64,000 nucleotides of DNA, from contig NZ_FZOL01000014.1 of NCBI RefSeq assembly GCF_900188455.1, forward strand, positions 114,117 to 178,116. The letters are read 5' to 3'. Shown here one piece after another: positions 26,684 to 35,630 of this stretch (positions are counted from its first letter, which is position 1; every line of letters begins with the position of its first letter). This DNA comes from Pseudomonas japonica. Its GTDB lineage: Bacteria > Pseudomonadota > Gammaproteobacteria > Pseudomonadales > Pseudomonadaceae. The notes beneath the pieces are model-generated. The model was not told where the DNA came from. It made no database searches and saw only the letters and a program-made list of their open reading frames with translations. The translations under genes and the position numbers were made by a program.

Positions 26684-27669
26684 AGTCGGGTCTCGGCCAT
26701 CTGGTAGGCGGTTTCCAGGGCGACCTGCAGGCTGCCGGTGTCGATCCTGCCGGTGCCGGCAAGATCCAGGGCGGTGCCGTGATCCACCGAGGTGCGGATG
26801 ATCGGCAGGCCGAGGGTGACATTCAGTGCAGCGCCGAAGCCCTTGAACTTGAGCACGGGCAGGCCCTGGTCGTGGTACATCGCCAGCACCGCGTCGCAGT
26901 GCTCCAGATATTTGGGGGTAAACAGGGTATCGGCCGGCAACGGGCCGCGCAGGTCCATGCCTTCGGCACGCAGGCGTTCCAGTGTGGGCTCGATGATGTC
27001 GATTTCCTCGCGTCCCAGATGACCGCCTTCGCCGGCATGCGGGTTGAGCCCGCAGACCAGTATGCGCGGTCGGGCGATGCCGAACTTCTGTTGCAGGTCG
27101 GCATGCAGGATCCGCGTGACCCGCTCCAGGCGTTCGACGGTGATGGCATCGGCGACGTCGCGCAGGGGCAGGTGGGTGGTGACCAGGGCGACGCGCAGGC
27201 CGCGAGTGGCGAGCATCATTACCACCTGGGCGGTGTTGGTCAGCTCGGCGAGGAATTCGGTGTGTCCGGAGAAAGCGATGCCGCTTTCGTTGATCACGCC
27301 TTTGTGTACGGGGGCGGTGATCATGCCGGCGAAATGCCCGTCCAGACAGCCTTGTCCGGCGCGGGTGAGGGTTTCCAGGACGAAGGCGGCGTTGGCCTTG
27401 TCCAGCTTGCCAGCGACTGCCTGGTGCGCCAGCGGCGTATCCCAGACATACAGGCTGCCGGGCTCGGCGGGCTTGTCGGGGAAGGCGTCGGGACTGACCG
27501 GCAGCAGCTTGACGGCCACACCCAGCTGGGTGGCCCGCTCGGCGAGCAGGTCACGGCTGGTGATGGCGATCAAGGGGTAAGGCTGGGCTTGCGAGGCGAG
27601 CAGCAGGCACAGGTCGGGACCTATGCCTGCGGGTTCGCCGGGAGTGAGGGCGAAGCGCTGCGGTTTCAC
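26680..27669 (-). CDS. pdxA: 4-hydroxythreonine-4-phosphate dehydrogenase
   Basis: NAD-dependent step of the DXP-dependent pyridoxal phosphate pathway. The 329 residues have LTPGEPAGIGPDL at the N-terminus, SGHTEFLAELT, and metal-binding histidines in THLPLRDV and MYHDQGLPVLKF. The start codon is GTG, overlapping the surA stop by 4 bases (GTGA), while its own stop overlaps rsmA. Confidence 0.97.
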   Translation of the reverse strand: MKPQRFALTPGEPAGIGPDLCLLLASQAQPYPLIAITSRDLLAERATQLGVAVKLLPVSPDAFPDKPAEPGSLYVWDTPLAHQAVAGKLDKANAAFVLETLTRAGQGCLDGHFAGMITAPVHKGVINESGIAFSGHTEFLAELTNTAQVVMMLATRGLRVALVTTHLPLRDVADAITVERLERVTRILHADLQQKFGIARPRILVCGLNPHAGEGGHLGREEIDIIEPTLERLRAEGMDLRGPLPADTLFTPKYLEHCDAVLAMYHDQGLPVLKFKGFGAALNVTLGLPIIRTSVDHGTALDLAGTGRIDTGSLQVALETAYQMAETRL

Positions 27670-28982
27670 TGGGCGGCCTGGTCGGCGCCAGGAAGCTTGA
27701 TTTCCACATAGGCTTCGTCGCGGATCTGACGCAGCCAGCTTTGCAGCTCTTCGTCGTACTTGCGGTTACGCAGTACGTTCATGGCCTGTTGCTCACGGGC
27801 CTGGGCGGTGCTGTCGGTGGCGCGACGGCCGAGGACTTCCAGTACGTGCCAGCCGTACTGGGTCTGGAACGGCTTGGATACCTGGCCCTGAGGTGCATTG
27901 GCCATGACTTCGCGGAACTCCGGTACCAGTGCGTTCGGATCGATCCAGTTCAGATCGCCGCCGTTGAGCGCGGAGCCCGGGTCTTCGGAGAAGCTTTTTG
28001 CCAGCTCGGCGAAGTCTGCGCCAGCCTGGATGCGATCGTACAGACGCTGGGCGAGCACCTTGGTTTCGGCTTCGCTGCGGATCTCGCTCGGCTTGATCAG
28101 GATGTGACGAACATGCACCTCGTCACGCAACTGGGTCTGGCCGCCGCGTTTTTCCTGGAGCTTGAGGATGATGAAGCCGCCTGGTGTACGAACCGGCTCG
28201 GTGACATCGCCGACAGCCATGGAGCTGAGCATGCGATCGAACGGAGGTGGCAGTTGAGCGGCTTTGCGCCAGCCCATTTCGCCGCCCTCCAGCGCGGTTT
28301 CGCTACCCGAACGGGCGATGGCCAGTTGCGCGAAGTCGGCACCCTGCTTGAGCTGCTGGTAGATCTCACCGGCCTGGCGTGCTGCTGCCTGGATCGTGGT
28401 GGAGTTGGCGCTTTCTGGCGTAGGGACCAGGATGTTGGCCAGGCGGTATTCTTCCGACAGCTGCATCTTGCCCAGGTCGGAGGCGAGGAAGTTCTTCACT
28501 TCCTGCTCGGAGACCTGGATGCGCTCGGCGACACGGCGCTGGCGCACGCGGCTGATGATCATCTCGCGACGTACCTGCTCGCGGGCGTCATTGAACGACA
28601 GGCCGTCATGGGCCAGGGCGGCACGGAACTGCTCCAGGCTCATGTTGTTGCGCTGGGCGATGGTGCCGATGGCCTGGTTGAGCTCTTCATCGGTGATGCG
28701 GATGCCGGAACGCTCGCCGATCTGCAGTTGCAGGTTCTCGACGATCAGGCGCTCCAGCACTTGCTGGTCGAGCACGCTGGTGGGCGGTACCGCGCCACCG
28801 CGCTTGGCGATGGTCTGCTGCACTTCGTGGACGCGCTGGTCCAGTTGGCTCTGCATGACCACGTCGTTGTCGACGATGGCGACGATCTTGTCCAGGGTCT
28901 GCACCGCGGCGTGCGCGGTGCTGCTCAACATCACGGCGCCCAGCATCAGCGGGCGCAGACAATCAATAAGCTTGGTCTTCAC
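27666..28982 (-). CDS. surA: periplasmic chaperone and peptidyl-prolyl isomerase
   Basis: Escorts unfolded outer-membrane proteins, including LptD, through the periplasm. The 438 residues have a signal peptide ending near AHA (residue 25), the SurA N-domain with VDNDVVMQSQLDQRV, and two parvulin domains (about 175-275 and 285-385). The start codon is GTG with AAGG upstream, inside the last codons of lptD (20-base overlap). Confidence 0.96.
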   Translation of the reverse strand: MKTKLIDCLRPLMLGAVMLSSTAHAAVQTLDKIVAIVDNDVVMQSQLDQRVHEVQQTIAKRGGAVPPTSVLDQQVLERLIVENLQLQIGERSGIRITDEELNQAIGTIAQRNNMSLEQFRAALAHDGLSFNDAREQVRREMIISRVRQRRVAERIQVSEQEVKNFLASDLGKMQLSEEYRLANILVPTPESANSTTIQAAARQAGEIYQQLKQGADFAQLAIARSGSETALEGGEMGWRKAAQLPPPFDRMLSSMAVGDVTEPVRTPGGFIILKLQEKRGGQTQLRDEVHVRHILIKPSEIRSEAETKVLAQRLYDRIQAGADFAELAKSFSEDPGSALNGGDLNWIDPNALVPEFREVMANAPQGQVSKPFQTQYGWHVLEVLGRRATDSTAQAREQQAMNVLRNRKYDEELQSWLRQIRDEAYVEIKLPGADQAAQ

Positions 28983-31818
28983 GTGTACGGTAACCTTGAA
29001 TGCCTTTGTCGAGGAAACTCTCGACCTTGTTGCCCACTACACCACCGAGGCCTTTCAGCACGATCTGCAGGAAGACGCCGTGGTCGCCTTTTTCATTTTG
29101 CGGGGTTGCCTGGCTGAAGTCGTCATAGTCAATCCAGTAGCGGTTGATCAGGCGGAGCTTCCAGCAGCAGTTGTCATATTCGAAACCACCGAAGGCTTCC
29201 AGTGTGCGGTTGCGGTTGTAGTCGTGCTGCCAGCGAGCGATTGCGGTCCACTGCGGAACGATCGGCCACATGACCGAGAAGTCATGCTGCTGGATCTTGT
29301 AGTAGTCCTTGATGTAGTTGGCATCGCCCGGGCTGCCATAGTCCCCACCGCCGACCTGCCATTGGCCGGTCAGGCTGTTGTAGGAAATGGTGTCATTGCG
29401 ATAGCGATAACCCAGGTTGACGACCTTGTTCACGTTGTCTTCAGGCTGGTAGTGGAACATCGCGCTGCCCGAGCGGGTGCTGCGGCTGTCCGGGTCCCAG
29501 TTGAAGTCGGAGTTGAAGCGCCAGTCGCGGTTGAAGCGGTACTCGTATTCCAGAGCGTACGGCGAAACGTCGGACTTGGCGTCGGCGCGTGTGCGGTAGT
29601 CGATGCCTGGCAGTTGAACCTTGCGATCCTTGAAGTACACGGCCTGGCCGATGCTGAAGCGCTGGCGCTCGAAACCGTTCTCTTCGATCCAGCGATTGGT
29701 CACGCCCAGGGACAGCTTGTTCTCGTCACCGATGCGATCAGTGCCGCTGAAGCGGTTGTCGCGGAACAGCGATGAGTAATTGAACAAGGTTTCGCCAGAG
29801 TCGAAGAGCGGGATGTCGCTCTGGTTCTCATACGGCACATACAAGTAGTAGAGCCGCGGCTCGAGAGTCTGGGTGTAGTTCTTGTTGAACCATTGGGTCT
29901 GGCGATCGAAGTACAGGCCGCTGTCGACACTGAAGATCGGCACGTTGCGGGTCTGGGTACCGCTGAAGTCACCCTGGAGCCGAAGAGCTTCAGGGTTTGC
30001 AGCAGCGAGTTTGCGGATGTCGTCTTTCCCTTTAGCGTCCAGGTCGAGATTGTAGTAGGTACTAACGTACTTGATCGACGGGGTCAGGAAGCCATAGCTG
30101 GCTCTCATCGGCAAGCTGATCATCGGGGCGGCATTGAGGCGAGTACCGTTCGAGCGCGCCACGCCGAAGATGTTTTCGTCGAGGCGCTTGCCGCCAATGA
30201 TATTGTTCGCGGAGTCATAAACCGCACCGACAGACAAATCCGGCTGGCCATCTTTGTCGAAGACCAGATCGTCTTTCAGATTGCGATCGAAGCGCACGGC
30301 CTCGGTCTGGTAGCTGAACTCGAATCCGCCCGGATGATAGGGCAGCATTCCATTGAAGGTGATCTGCGGCAGACGGTCATACGGGGTAATCTGCGAAATG
30401 GTCGCCAGCTCGAAAGCGTGGACGTTCAGTGCTGCGGTGTAGCTGTCACCGCGATAGGTCAGCTTGCCCCGCTGGTTGATGAAGTCGCGACTTTCAACAC
30501 CGATCTGATCGGACTCCAGATCCTGGAAATAGAACGGGTCACTGATATCGGTATAGTCGACTTCGGCCATCAGGCGCTCATCGAGGCCGCCCTTGTGCTG
30601 CCAGTTGACCATCCAGCGCTGGTCTTTGTAGTCGGTCTGCAGCTTGCGCTCGTCTTCCCGGTCATTCAGCCAGGCACCACCGAACTGACCTTCGCTGCTT
30701 GGCGTCAGGTAGCGGAACTCACCTTCCATCAACAGGCCACGCTTGGCCATGTAGCGTGGATAGAGGGTGGCGTCGTAGTTCGGCGCAAGGTTGAAGTAGT
30801 ACGGCGTGACCAGCATGAAGCCGGTGTCGCCGCTGGTACTGAACGACGGCGGCAGGAAGCCGGACTGGCGACGGTCGTCGATCGGGAAGTAGATATACGG
30901 GGTGTAGAGCACCGGAATATCTTTGACCCGCAGGGTGACGTTGGTCGCGGTACCGAAGCCGGTAGCCGGGTTCAGGGTGATGTTGTTGCCCTTGAGCTGC
31001 CAGGCGTTGCTGTTCGGCTCACAGGTGGTGTACGTACCGTCCTTCAGACGGATGATGGCGTTCTCGGCACGCTTGGCGTACAGGGCGCTACCGCGCACGC
31101 GTGACTTGTGCATCACGTACTCGGCGTTGTCGACCTTGGCCTCGCCGGTGTCGAGCTGGATGTCGGCGTGGTCACCGACGACCAGCGAGCCGTTGTCGCG
31201 AATCTTCACGTTGCCGCTCAGCTCGCCGCGGTTCTCGGCCTGGTAGAGGTTGGCCTCGTCGGCCTCGACCTGCATGCTGCCCTGGCGCATGACCACGTCG
31301 CCGGCGAGGGTGGCGATCTGCTGTTCCTGCTGGTAGCGGGAGACCTTGGCACCGATGAAGGTTGGCGCTTCGTCCTTCGGTGTGTCGTCGTTCATGCCCG
31401 GACGGATCGGTTCGATGTAGGCACCGGCGCAGTACGGACCAGCTTCGGCGAGCTGGGCTGCGGTCAGCTTCTCGCGAGGCACCCAGTCCAGGTGGCTGTA
31501 GTCGGCACTGCGGGATTTCAGACCACGGCCCTTGGCCTCGGTGACCAGGACCGGCTTGGGACCGTTGTCCTCGACGCTGCCGGCCTGTTCCGGCGTGGCA
31601 TTGGCCGAACTCACCGCCGCGCCATCATGGATCGGGCGGGGTGGCAGGGCGGCGGCGTTGGTCTTGGGTTTGCAGTCCCATCCACCGGATGCGGAAACCT
31701 GGCAGTCGAACTGCTCGGCGGCCACCACATACGACGTGGCCAGAGGTTGCAGGGCCAGCAGACCGCCGGTGACCAGCAACGGGAATTTTTTACGAAACGC
31801 GGGGGATTTCAATGCCAT
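28963..31818 (-). CDS. lptD: LPS-assembly outer-membrane protein
   Basis: With LptE it inserts lipopolysaccharide into the outer leaflet of the outer membrane. The 951 residues comprise a signal peptide (about 1-34), a periplasmic OstA/LptA-like beta-jellyroll (about 150-290) and a large C-terminal beta-barrel. Cys39 and Cys49 near the N-terminus and the adjacent Cys pair in DNCCWKLRL late in the barrel fit the disulfides that activate LptD. An open frame runs 91 codons further upstream, but MALKSPAFRKKFPLL begins the signal peptide. surA follows with overlap. Confidence 0.96.
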   Translation of the reverse strand: MALKSPAFRKKFPLLVTGGLLALQPLATSYVVAAEQFDCQVSASGGWDCKPKTNAAALPPRPIHDGAAVSSANATPEQAGSVEDNGPKPVLVTEAKGRGLKSRSADYSHLDWVPREKLTAAQLAEAGPYCAGAYIEPIRPGMNDDTPKDEAPTFIGAKVSRYQQEQQIATLAGDVVMRQGSMQVEADEANLYQAENRGELSGNVKIRDNGSLVVGDHADIQLDTGEAKVDNAEYVMHKSRVRGSALYAKRAENAIIRLKDGTYTTCEPNSNAWQLKGNNITLNPATGFGTATNVTLRVKDIPVLYTPYIYFPIDDRRQSGFLPPSFSTSGDTGFMLVTPYYFNLAPNYDATLYPRYMAKRGLLMEGEFRYLTPSSEGQFGGAWLNDREDERKLQTDYKDQRWMVNWQHKGGLDERLMAEVDYTDISDPFYFQDLESDQIGVESRDFINQRGKLTYRGDSYTAALNVHAFELATISQITPYDRLPQITFNGMLPYHPGGFEFSYQTEAVRFDRNLKDDLVFDKDGQPDLSVGAVYDSANNIIGGKRLDENIFGVARSNGTRLNAAPMISLPMRASYGFLTPSIKYVSTYYNLDLDAKGKDDIRKLAAANPEALRLQGDFSGTQTRNVPIFSVDSGLYFDRQTQWFNKNYTQTLEPRLYYLYVPYENQSDIPLFDSGETLFNYSSLFRDNRFSGTDRIGDENKLSLGVTNRWIEENGFERQRFSIGQAVYFKDRKVQLPGIDYRTRADAKSDVSPYALEYEYRFNRDWRFNSDFNWDPDSRSTRSGSAMFHYQPEDNVNKVVNLGYRYRNDTISYNSLTGQWQVGGGDYGSPGDANYIKDYYKIQQHDFSVMWPIVPQWTAIARWQHDYNRNRTLEAFGGFEYDNCCWKLRLINRYWIDYDDFSQATPQNEKGDHGVFLQIVLKGLGGVVGNKVESFLDKGIQGYRTREDQAY

Positions 31819-32090
31819 CTTATTAGTCCGGGCTTCCTGCGTGCCATCTGCCCGCGTGTGGGGCCGCACGCCTCTCGATGGTCTGAAAAAGATGCTGGAT
31901 GATAAAGCATGCCCCGCTTGGCGGCTAGGCTCTCTAAGAAATGCATCCCACTCGCCGATACAGCAGTGAAAACAGGCTCGGAATGCGCATTTACAACCAG
32001 TAAACTCCGCTTCCTCGTCTGTATTCGCCTTGCCCGGCCTGCGTCCGAATACATTCCATGCCCAGTCCGGGGCCGTCGGAGACCCTTGCA

Positions 32091-33116
32091 ATGCCCGATC
32101 ACGATGTACGCCTGCAGCACCTCACCGCCTGGCTCGACGAGCAACTGGCAAACCTGTTTCGCGCGCAGGGCTGGGGGCCGGTTCCCGCGGCCAGCCTGAC
32201 CGCCGCCAGCAGCGACGCGAGCTTTCGCCGTTATTTCCGCTGGCAGGCCGATGGTCGCAGCTTCATCATCATGGATGCGCCTCCTCCCCAGGAAAACTGC
32301 CGTCCCTTCGTCGACATCGCGCGCCTGCTGGCCAGCGCCGGGGTCAATGTGCCGGTGATCCATGGTGAAGATCTGGACCGCGGTTTCCTGCTGTTGAGCG
32401 ACCTGGGCAACCAGACCTACCTCGACGTGATCGACGCCGACAATGCCGATGCCTTGTTCCACGATGCCATCGATGCGTTGCTGGCTTTCCAGCGCCTGCC
32501 ACTGGAGGCGCCGTTGCCCAGCTATGACACGGCCCTGCTGCGCCGCGAGCTGGAGCTGTTCCCCGAGTGGTACGTCGGCCGCGAGTTGGCGCAGCGCTTC
32601 GACGAACGGCAGGCCGCCGTCTGGCAACGGGTCAGCGCGCTCCTGATCGACAGTGCCCTGGCCCAGCCGAAGGTACTGGTGCACCGCGACTACATGCCGC
32701 GCAACCTGATGCGCAGCGTGCCGAACCCGGGCGTGCTGGATTTCCAGGACGCGGTCTATGGCCCCGTCACCTACGACATTACCTGCCTGTTCAAGGATGC
32801 CTTCCTCAGTTGGCCGCAGACGCGGGTCGCCGGCTGGCTGCGTGACTACTGGCAACGTGCCCGAGAGGCGGGCATCCCGGTCCAGGCCGACTTCGAGGAT
32901 TTCCACCGCGCCAGCGACCTGATGGGCGTGCAGCGTCATCTGAAGGTGATCGGCATCTTCGCCCGCATCTGCCATCGTGATGGCAAGCCGCGCTACCTGG
33001 GCGATGTGCCGCGCTTCTTTGCCTATATAGATGAAGTGATTTCCCGACGGCCGGAACTGGTCGAGCTGGGTGAGCTGCTTGCCAGCCTGCGCCCGGCGGC
33101 GGAGGCGCGCCCATGA
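32091..33116 (+). CDS. amgK: N-acetylmuramate/N-acetylglucosamine kinase
   Basis: Phosphorylates MurNAc (and GlcNAc) at C1 in the anhydro-MurNAc recycling route that bypasses de novo UDP-MurNAc synthesis and gives intrinsic fosfomycin tolerance in Pseudomonas. The 341 residues have an aminoglycoside-phosphotransferase fold: catalytic loop VHRDYMPRNLM and metal-binding LDFQDAVYGP. The start at 32091 has GGAG nine bases before it. It overlaps murU by 4 bases, confirming the pair. Confidence 0.95.
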   Translation: MPDHDVRLQHLTAWLDEQLANLFRAQGWGPVPAASLTAASSDASFRRYFRWQADGRSFIIMDAPPPQENCRPFVDIARLLASAGVNVPVIHGEDLDRGFLLLSDLGNQTYLDVIDADNADALFHDAIDALLAFQRLPLEAPLPSYDTALLRRELELFPEWYVGRELAQRFDERQAAVWQRVSALLIDSALAQPKVLVHRDYMPRNLMRSVPNPGVLDFQDAVYGPVTYDITCLFKDAFLSWPQTRVAGWLRDYWQRAREAGIPVQADFEDFHRASDLMGVQRHLKVIGIFARICHRDGKPRYLGDVPRFFAYIDEVISRRPELVELGELLASLRPAAEARP

Positions 33117-33784
33117 AGGCAATGATCCTCGCGGCGGGCAAGGGTGAGCGGATGCGTCCGCTGACCCTGCATACCCCCAAGCCGCTGGTGCCGGTGGCGG
33201 GCGTGCCGCTGATCGAATATCACCTGCGGGCCCTGGCCGCGGCGGGCTTTACCGAGGTGGTGATCAACCATGCCTGGCTGGGCCGGCAGATCGAGGACCA
33301 CCTCGGTGACGGCTCGCGCTGGGGCCTGAGTATCCGCTTTTCGCCGGAAGGCGAACCGCTGGAAACCGGTGGTGGGATCTTCAAGGCACTGCCGTTGCTG
33401 GGGGACGCGCCGTTCCTGCTGGTCAACGGCGATATCTGGACCGATTACGACTTCGCCCGCTTGCGTCAGCCGTTGCAAGGTCTGGCGCACCTGGTGCTGG
33501 TGGACAACCCGGGCCATCACGGTGCTGGAGACTTCCGCCTCGAACTCGATCAGGTCGAGGATGGCGCCGGTGCTCCGGACACCCTGACCTTCAGCGGGAT
33601 CTCGGTGCTCGACCCGGCGCTGTTCGCTGGCTGCCAGGCCGGCGCGTTCAAGCTCGCCCCACTGCTGCGCCAGGCCATGGCCGCTGGTCGGGTCAGCGGT
33701 GAGCATTTCCGTGGGCACTGGGTGGATGTCGGCACCCTGGAGCGTCTTGCCGAAGTCGAGCGCCTGCTCGCCGAGCGCCGCTGA
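33113..33784 (+). CDS. murU: N-acetylmuramate-1-phosphate uridylyltransferase
   Basis: Converts MurNAc-1-phosphate (from AmgK) and UTP to UDP-MurNAc. The 223 residues form a nucleotidyltransferase domain with the signature ILAAGKGERMRPLTLHTPKP and metal-binding VNGDIWTDYDF. It is shorter than GlmU or glucose-1-phosphate thymidylyltransferases, as expected for MurU. It is translationally coupled to amgK. Confidence 0.95.
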   Translation: MKAMILAAGKGERMRPLTLHTPKPLVPVAGVPLIEYHLRALAAAGFTEVVINHAWLGRQIEDHLGDGSRWGLSIRFSPEGEPLETGGGIFKALPLLGDAPFLLVNGDIWTDYDFARLRQPLQGLAHLVLVDNPGHHGAGDFRLELDQVEDGAGAPDTLTFSGISVLDPALFAGCQAGAFKLAPLLRQAMAAGRVSGEHFRGHWVDVGTLERLAEVERLLAERR

Positions 33785-33785
33785 C

Positions 33786-34547
33786 ATGCTGTGGCCGAGC
33801 ACAGTGATCGGAGCCGGTGCCGGCTTCGCTATCGCCAGCATTCCTGGCGCGCTGTTGGGAGCCCTGCTCGGGCAGGCGATGGACCGCCGTTTGCAGTTGC
33901 ACAGTTGGGCGCATCTGCGGGAAAGGCTTGGCGGTCGTCCGGTTCTGCGCGACGACGAGGTGTTGTTCGTGCTGCTGGGGCGCCTGGCGAAAAGCGATGG
34001 TCGTATCGTCGAGGCGCACATCCAGCAGGCGCGCCAGGAAATGCAGCGCCTGGAAATGAAAGACCTCGCACGGCAGAGAGCCATTGCCGCGTTCAACCTC
34101 GGCAAGGCCGGGCGCGAGAAGGTCGACGGGCATCTGCAGCGCCTCAAGCTGCAACCGCATGCCGCCGAAGGGGTATTGCGCGCCTGTTGCCGGATGGCCT
34201 GGGCCGACGGTCGTGCCGGGCGTGACGAGCGGGAGTTGCTGTTGCACTGGGGCCGGCAACTGGGCTGGTCGGCGGCCAAGGTGCAGGCCCTGGCCGGTGA
34301 CTACGAGCCACGCAAGGCGGCGCTGGAAGGGCCGGGCACGTATGCCGAGGCCCTGCGCCTGCTGGGCGTGAGCACGGACACCGGTTCCGGCGAGGTCAAG
34401 CAGGCCTACCGGCGCCTGATCAGCCGCAACCACCCGGACAAGCTGCAGGGCAGCGGCGCCAGCCCGGCCAGGGTCCGCGAGGCGACCGAACGCACCCGCG
34501 AACTGCACCAGGCCTACGCCATCATCCGCAAGCACCGCGATCTCTAG
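33786..34547 (+). CDS. djlA: DjlA-like membrane co-chaperone (TerB + J domain)
   Basis: Predicted DnaK co-chaperone anchored in the inner membrane. The 253 residues have an N-terminal hydrophobic segment (about 5-30), a TerB-like helical middle (about 50-155) with acidic metal-site residues (DGRIVEAHI, DGRAGRDE), and a C-terminal J domain with the HPD motif in ISRNHPDKL. It starts two bases after the murU stop and converges with the next gene, overlapping by 4 bases. Confidence 0.88.
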   Translation: MLWPSTVIGAGAGFAIASIPGALLGALLGQAMDRRLQLHSWAHLRERLGGRPVLRDDEVLFVLLGRLAKSDGRIVEAHIQQARQEMQRLEMKDLARQRAIAAFNLGKAGREKVDGHLQRLKLQPHAAEGVLRACCRMAWADGRAGRDERELLLHWGRQLGWSAAKVQALAGDYEPRKAALEGPGTYAEALRLLGVSTDTGSGEVKQAYRRLISRNHPDKLQGSGASPARVREATERTRELHQAYAIIRKHRDL

Positions 34548-35536
34548 TCGATCTCGCTCGGGCTCAGCCAACCGCGAATCCGCCTGAACAACTGCTCCTG
34601 CTCCGCGGAGCGGTTGCCAGGCATGGCGGTCAGGGCGACCTGCCTGTAGCCGCTGTCTTTCATTCGCTTGCTGGCCTGCAGACGCTGCTTCGCCGCCTGA
34701 CGGGCCGATCCCTGATCGCTGTAGTAGAAGTCGGCGGTCGGCACTTTCAGGGTTGCGGTCAGGCTGTCCAGGCTGTGCTCGGCCTTGAGTGGCGTCTGCA
34801 CCGAAACCATCACCAGCTTTTGTACCTGCGCCGGTTGGCGTTCGCTCATGTAGCGGGTCGCCCAGTAGGCACCGGTGCCGTTGCCGAGGACGACAACGCT
34901 GCGCGCGTTCTGTTGCTGGGCGTAGGCCACGGCGGCGTCGAGGCGGGCGAAGACGCGTTCGGCGTCGCTGTTGTCGCCGCTGTTCCCGGCGCTGGCGTTG
35001 TCGCTGGTTTCGGCATCGCTCTCCACGGCGGTGGCCTGGGCGATATTGGCGTTGGCGTCGGCTGGGGTGTCCTTGGCCGGTGCCGCTTTGCTGGTGTCTT
35101 CGGTCTTTGCTGCGGGAGCCGGACTTTCGCTGCGTGCCATCGGGCTGTCAGTGAGCAGGTCGGGCAGTGCCAGGCTCAGGGTGCCCCAGTCGGCATCGGG
35201 AAATTTGCGCCGCAGCGGGCCGACGGTCTTCGGCCAGTCGGCGCTTTCACCGGCACCGGCGAGGATCACCAGGACACCTTGCGGTGCCGGGCTGTTGGCC
35301 GGCTTCCACAAGGCCAGGAAGGTGTCACTGCCGGCTTGCAGGGTCTGCTGTTCTTCCTTGGGCACCTGGCGTTCCAGGGCAAGGGCGTCTTCCTGGTTGC
35401 GCTCGACCAGGGCGGGGCGCTGAGTGGAGGCGTCCGGCGCGGCTTCTGGCTTTTTGCCATCCTCGGCATGGACACTACAAGGTAGTATCAAGGTCAGGCA
35501 TAACGCAGGAAGCGTCGTGCGATAAAGTGAGAACAT
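34544..35536 (-). CDS. DUF3530 alpha/beta-hydrolase-like exported protein
   Basis: A 330-residue protein with a signal peptide (cleavage near SVHA, residue 24). The fold looks like an alpha/beta hydrolase: the strand GVLVILAGAGESADW near the start and VVLGNGTGAYWA resembling a nucleophile elbow, though the usual Ser is replaced by Asn-Gly-Thr. A Ser/Ala/Asp/Glu-rich low-complexity insert of about 60 residues sits mid-protein (roughly 140-205). Function is unknown. It is divergent from the histidine kinase gene. Confidence 0.75.
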   Translation of the reverse strand: MFSLYRTTLPALCLTLILPCSVHAEDGKKPEAAPDASTQRPALVERNQEDALALERQVPKEEQQTLQAGSDTFLALWKPANSPAPQGVLVILAGAGESADWPKTVGPLRRKFPDADWGTLSLALPDLLTDSPMARSESPAPAAKTEDTSKAAPAKDTPADANANIAQATAVESDAETSDNASAGNSGDNSDAERVFARLDAAVAYAQQQNARSVVVLGNGTGAYWATRYMSERQPAQVQKLVMVSVQTPLKAEHSLDSLTATLKVPTADFYYSDQGSARQAAKQRLQASKRMKDSGYRQVALTAMPGNRSAEQEQLFRRIRGWLSPSEID

Positions 35537-35630
35537 TGATCGATCCAGGCCAGAATGATACCGGCAGCCTAATGGTATTTGTCCGGGACGGCCACGTTTG
35601 GCGGCCGTCCTTCTATTGACGAGATTCAAG

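Noticed and set aside
31819..32091. 91-codon N-terminal extension of lptD
   Set aside because: It would place the signal peptide internally and covers the divergent promoter region shared with amgK.
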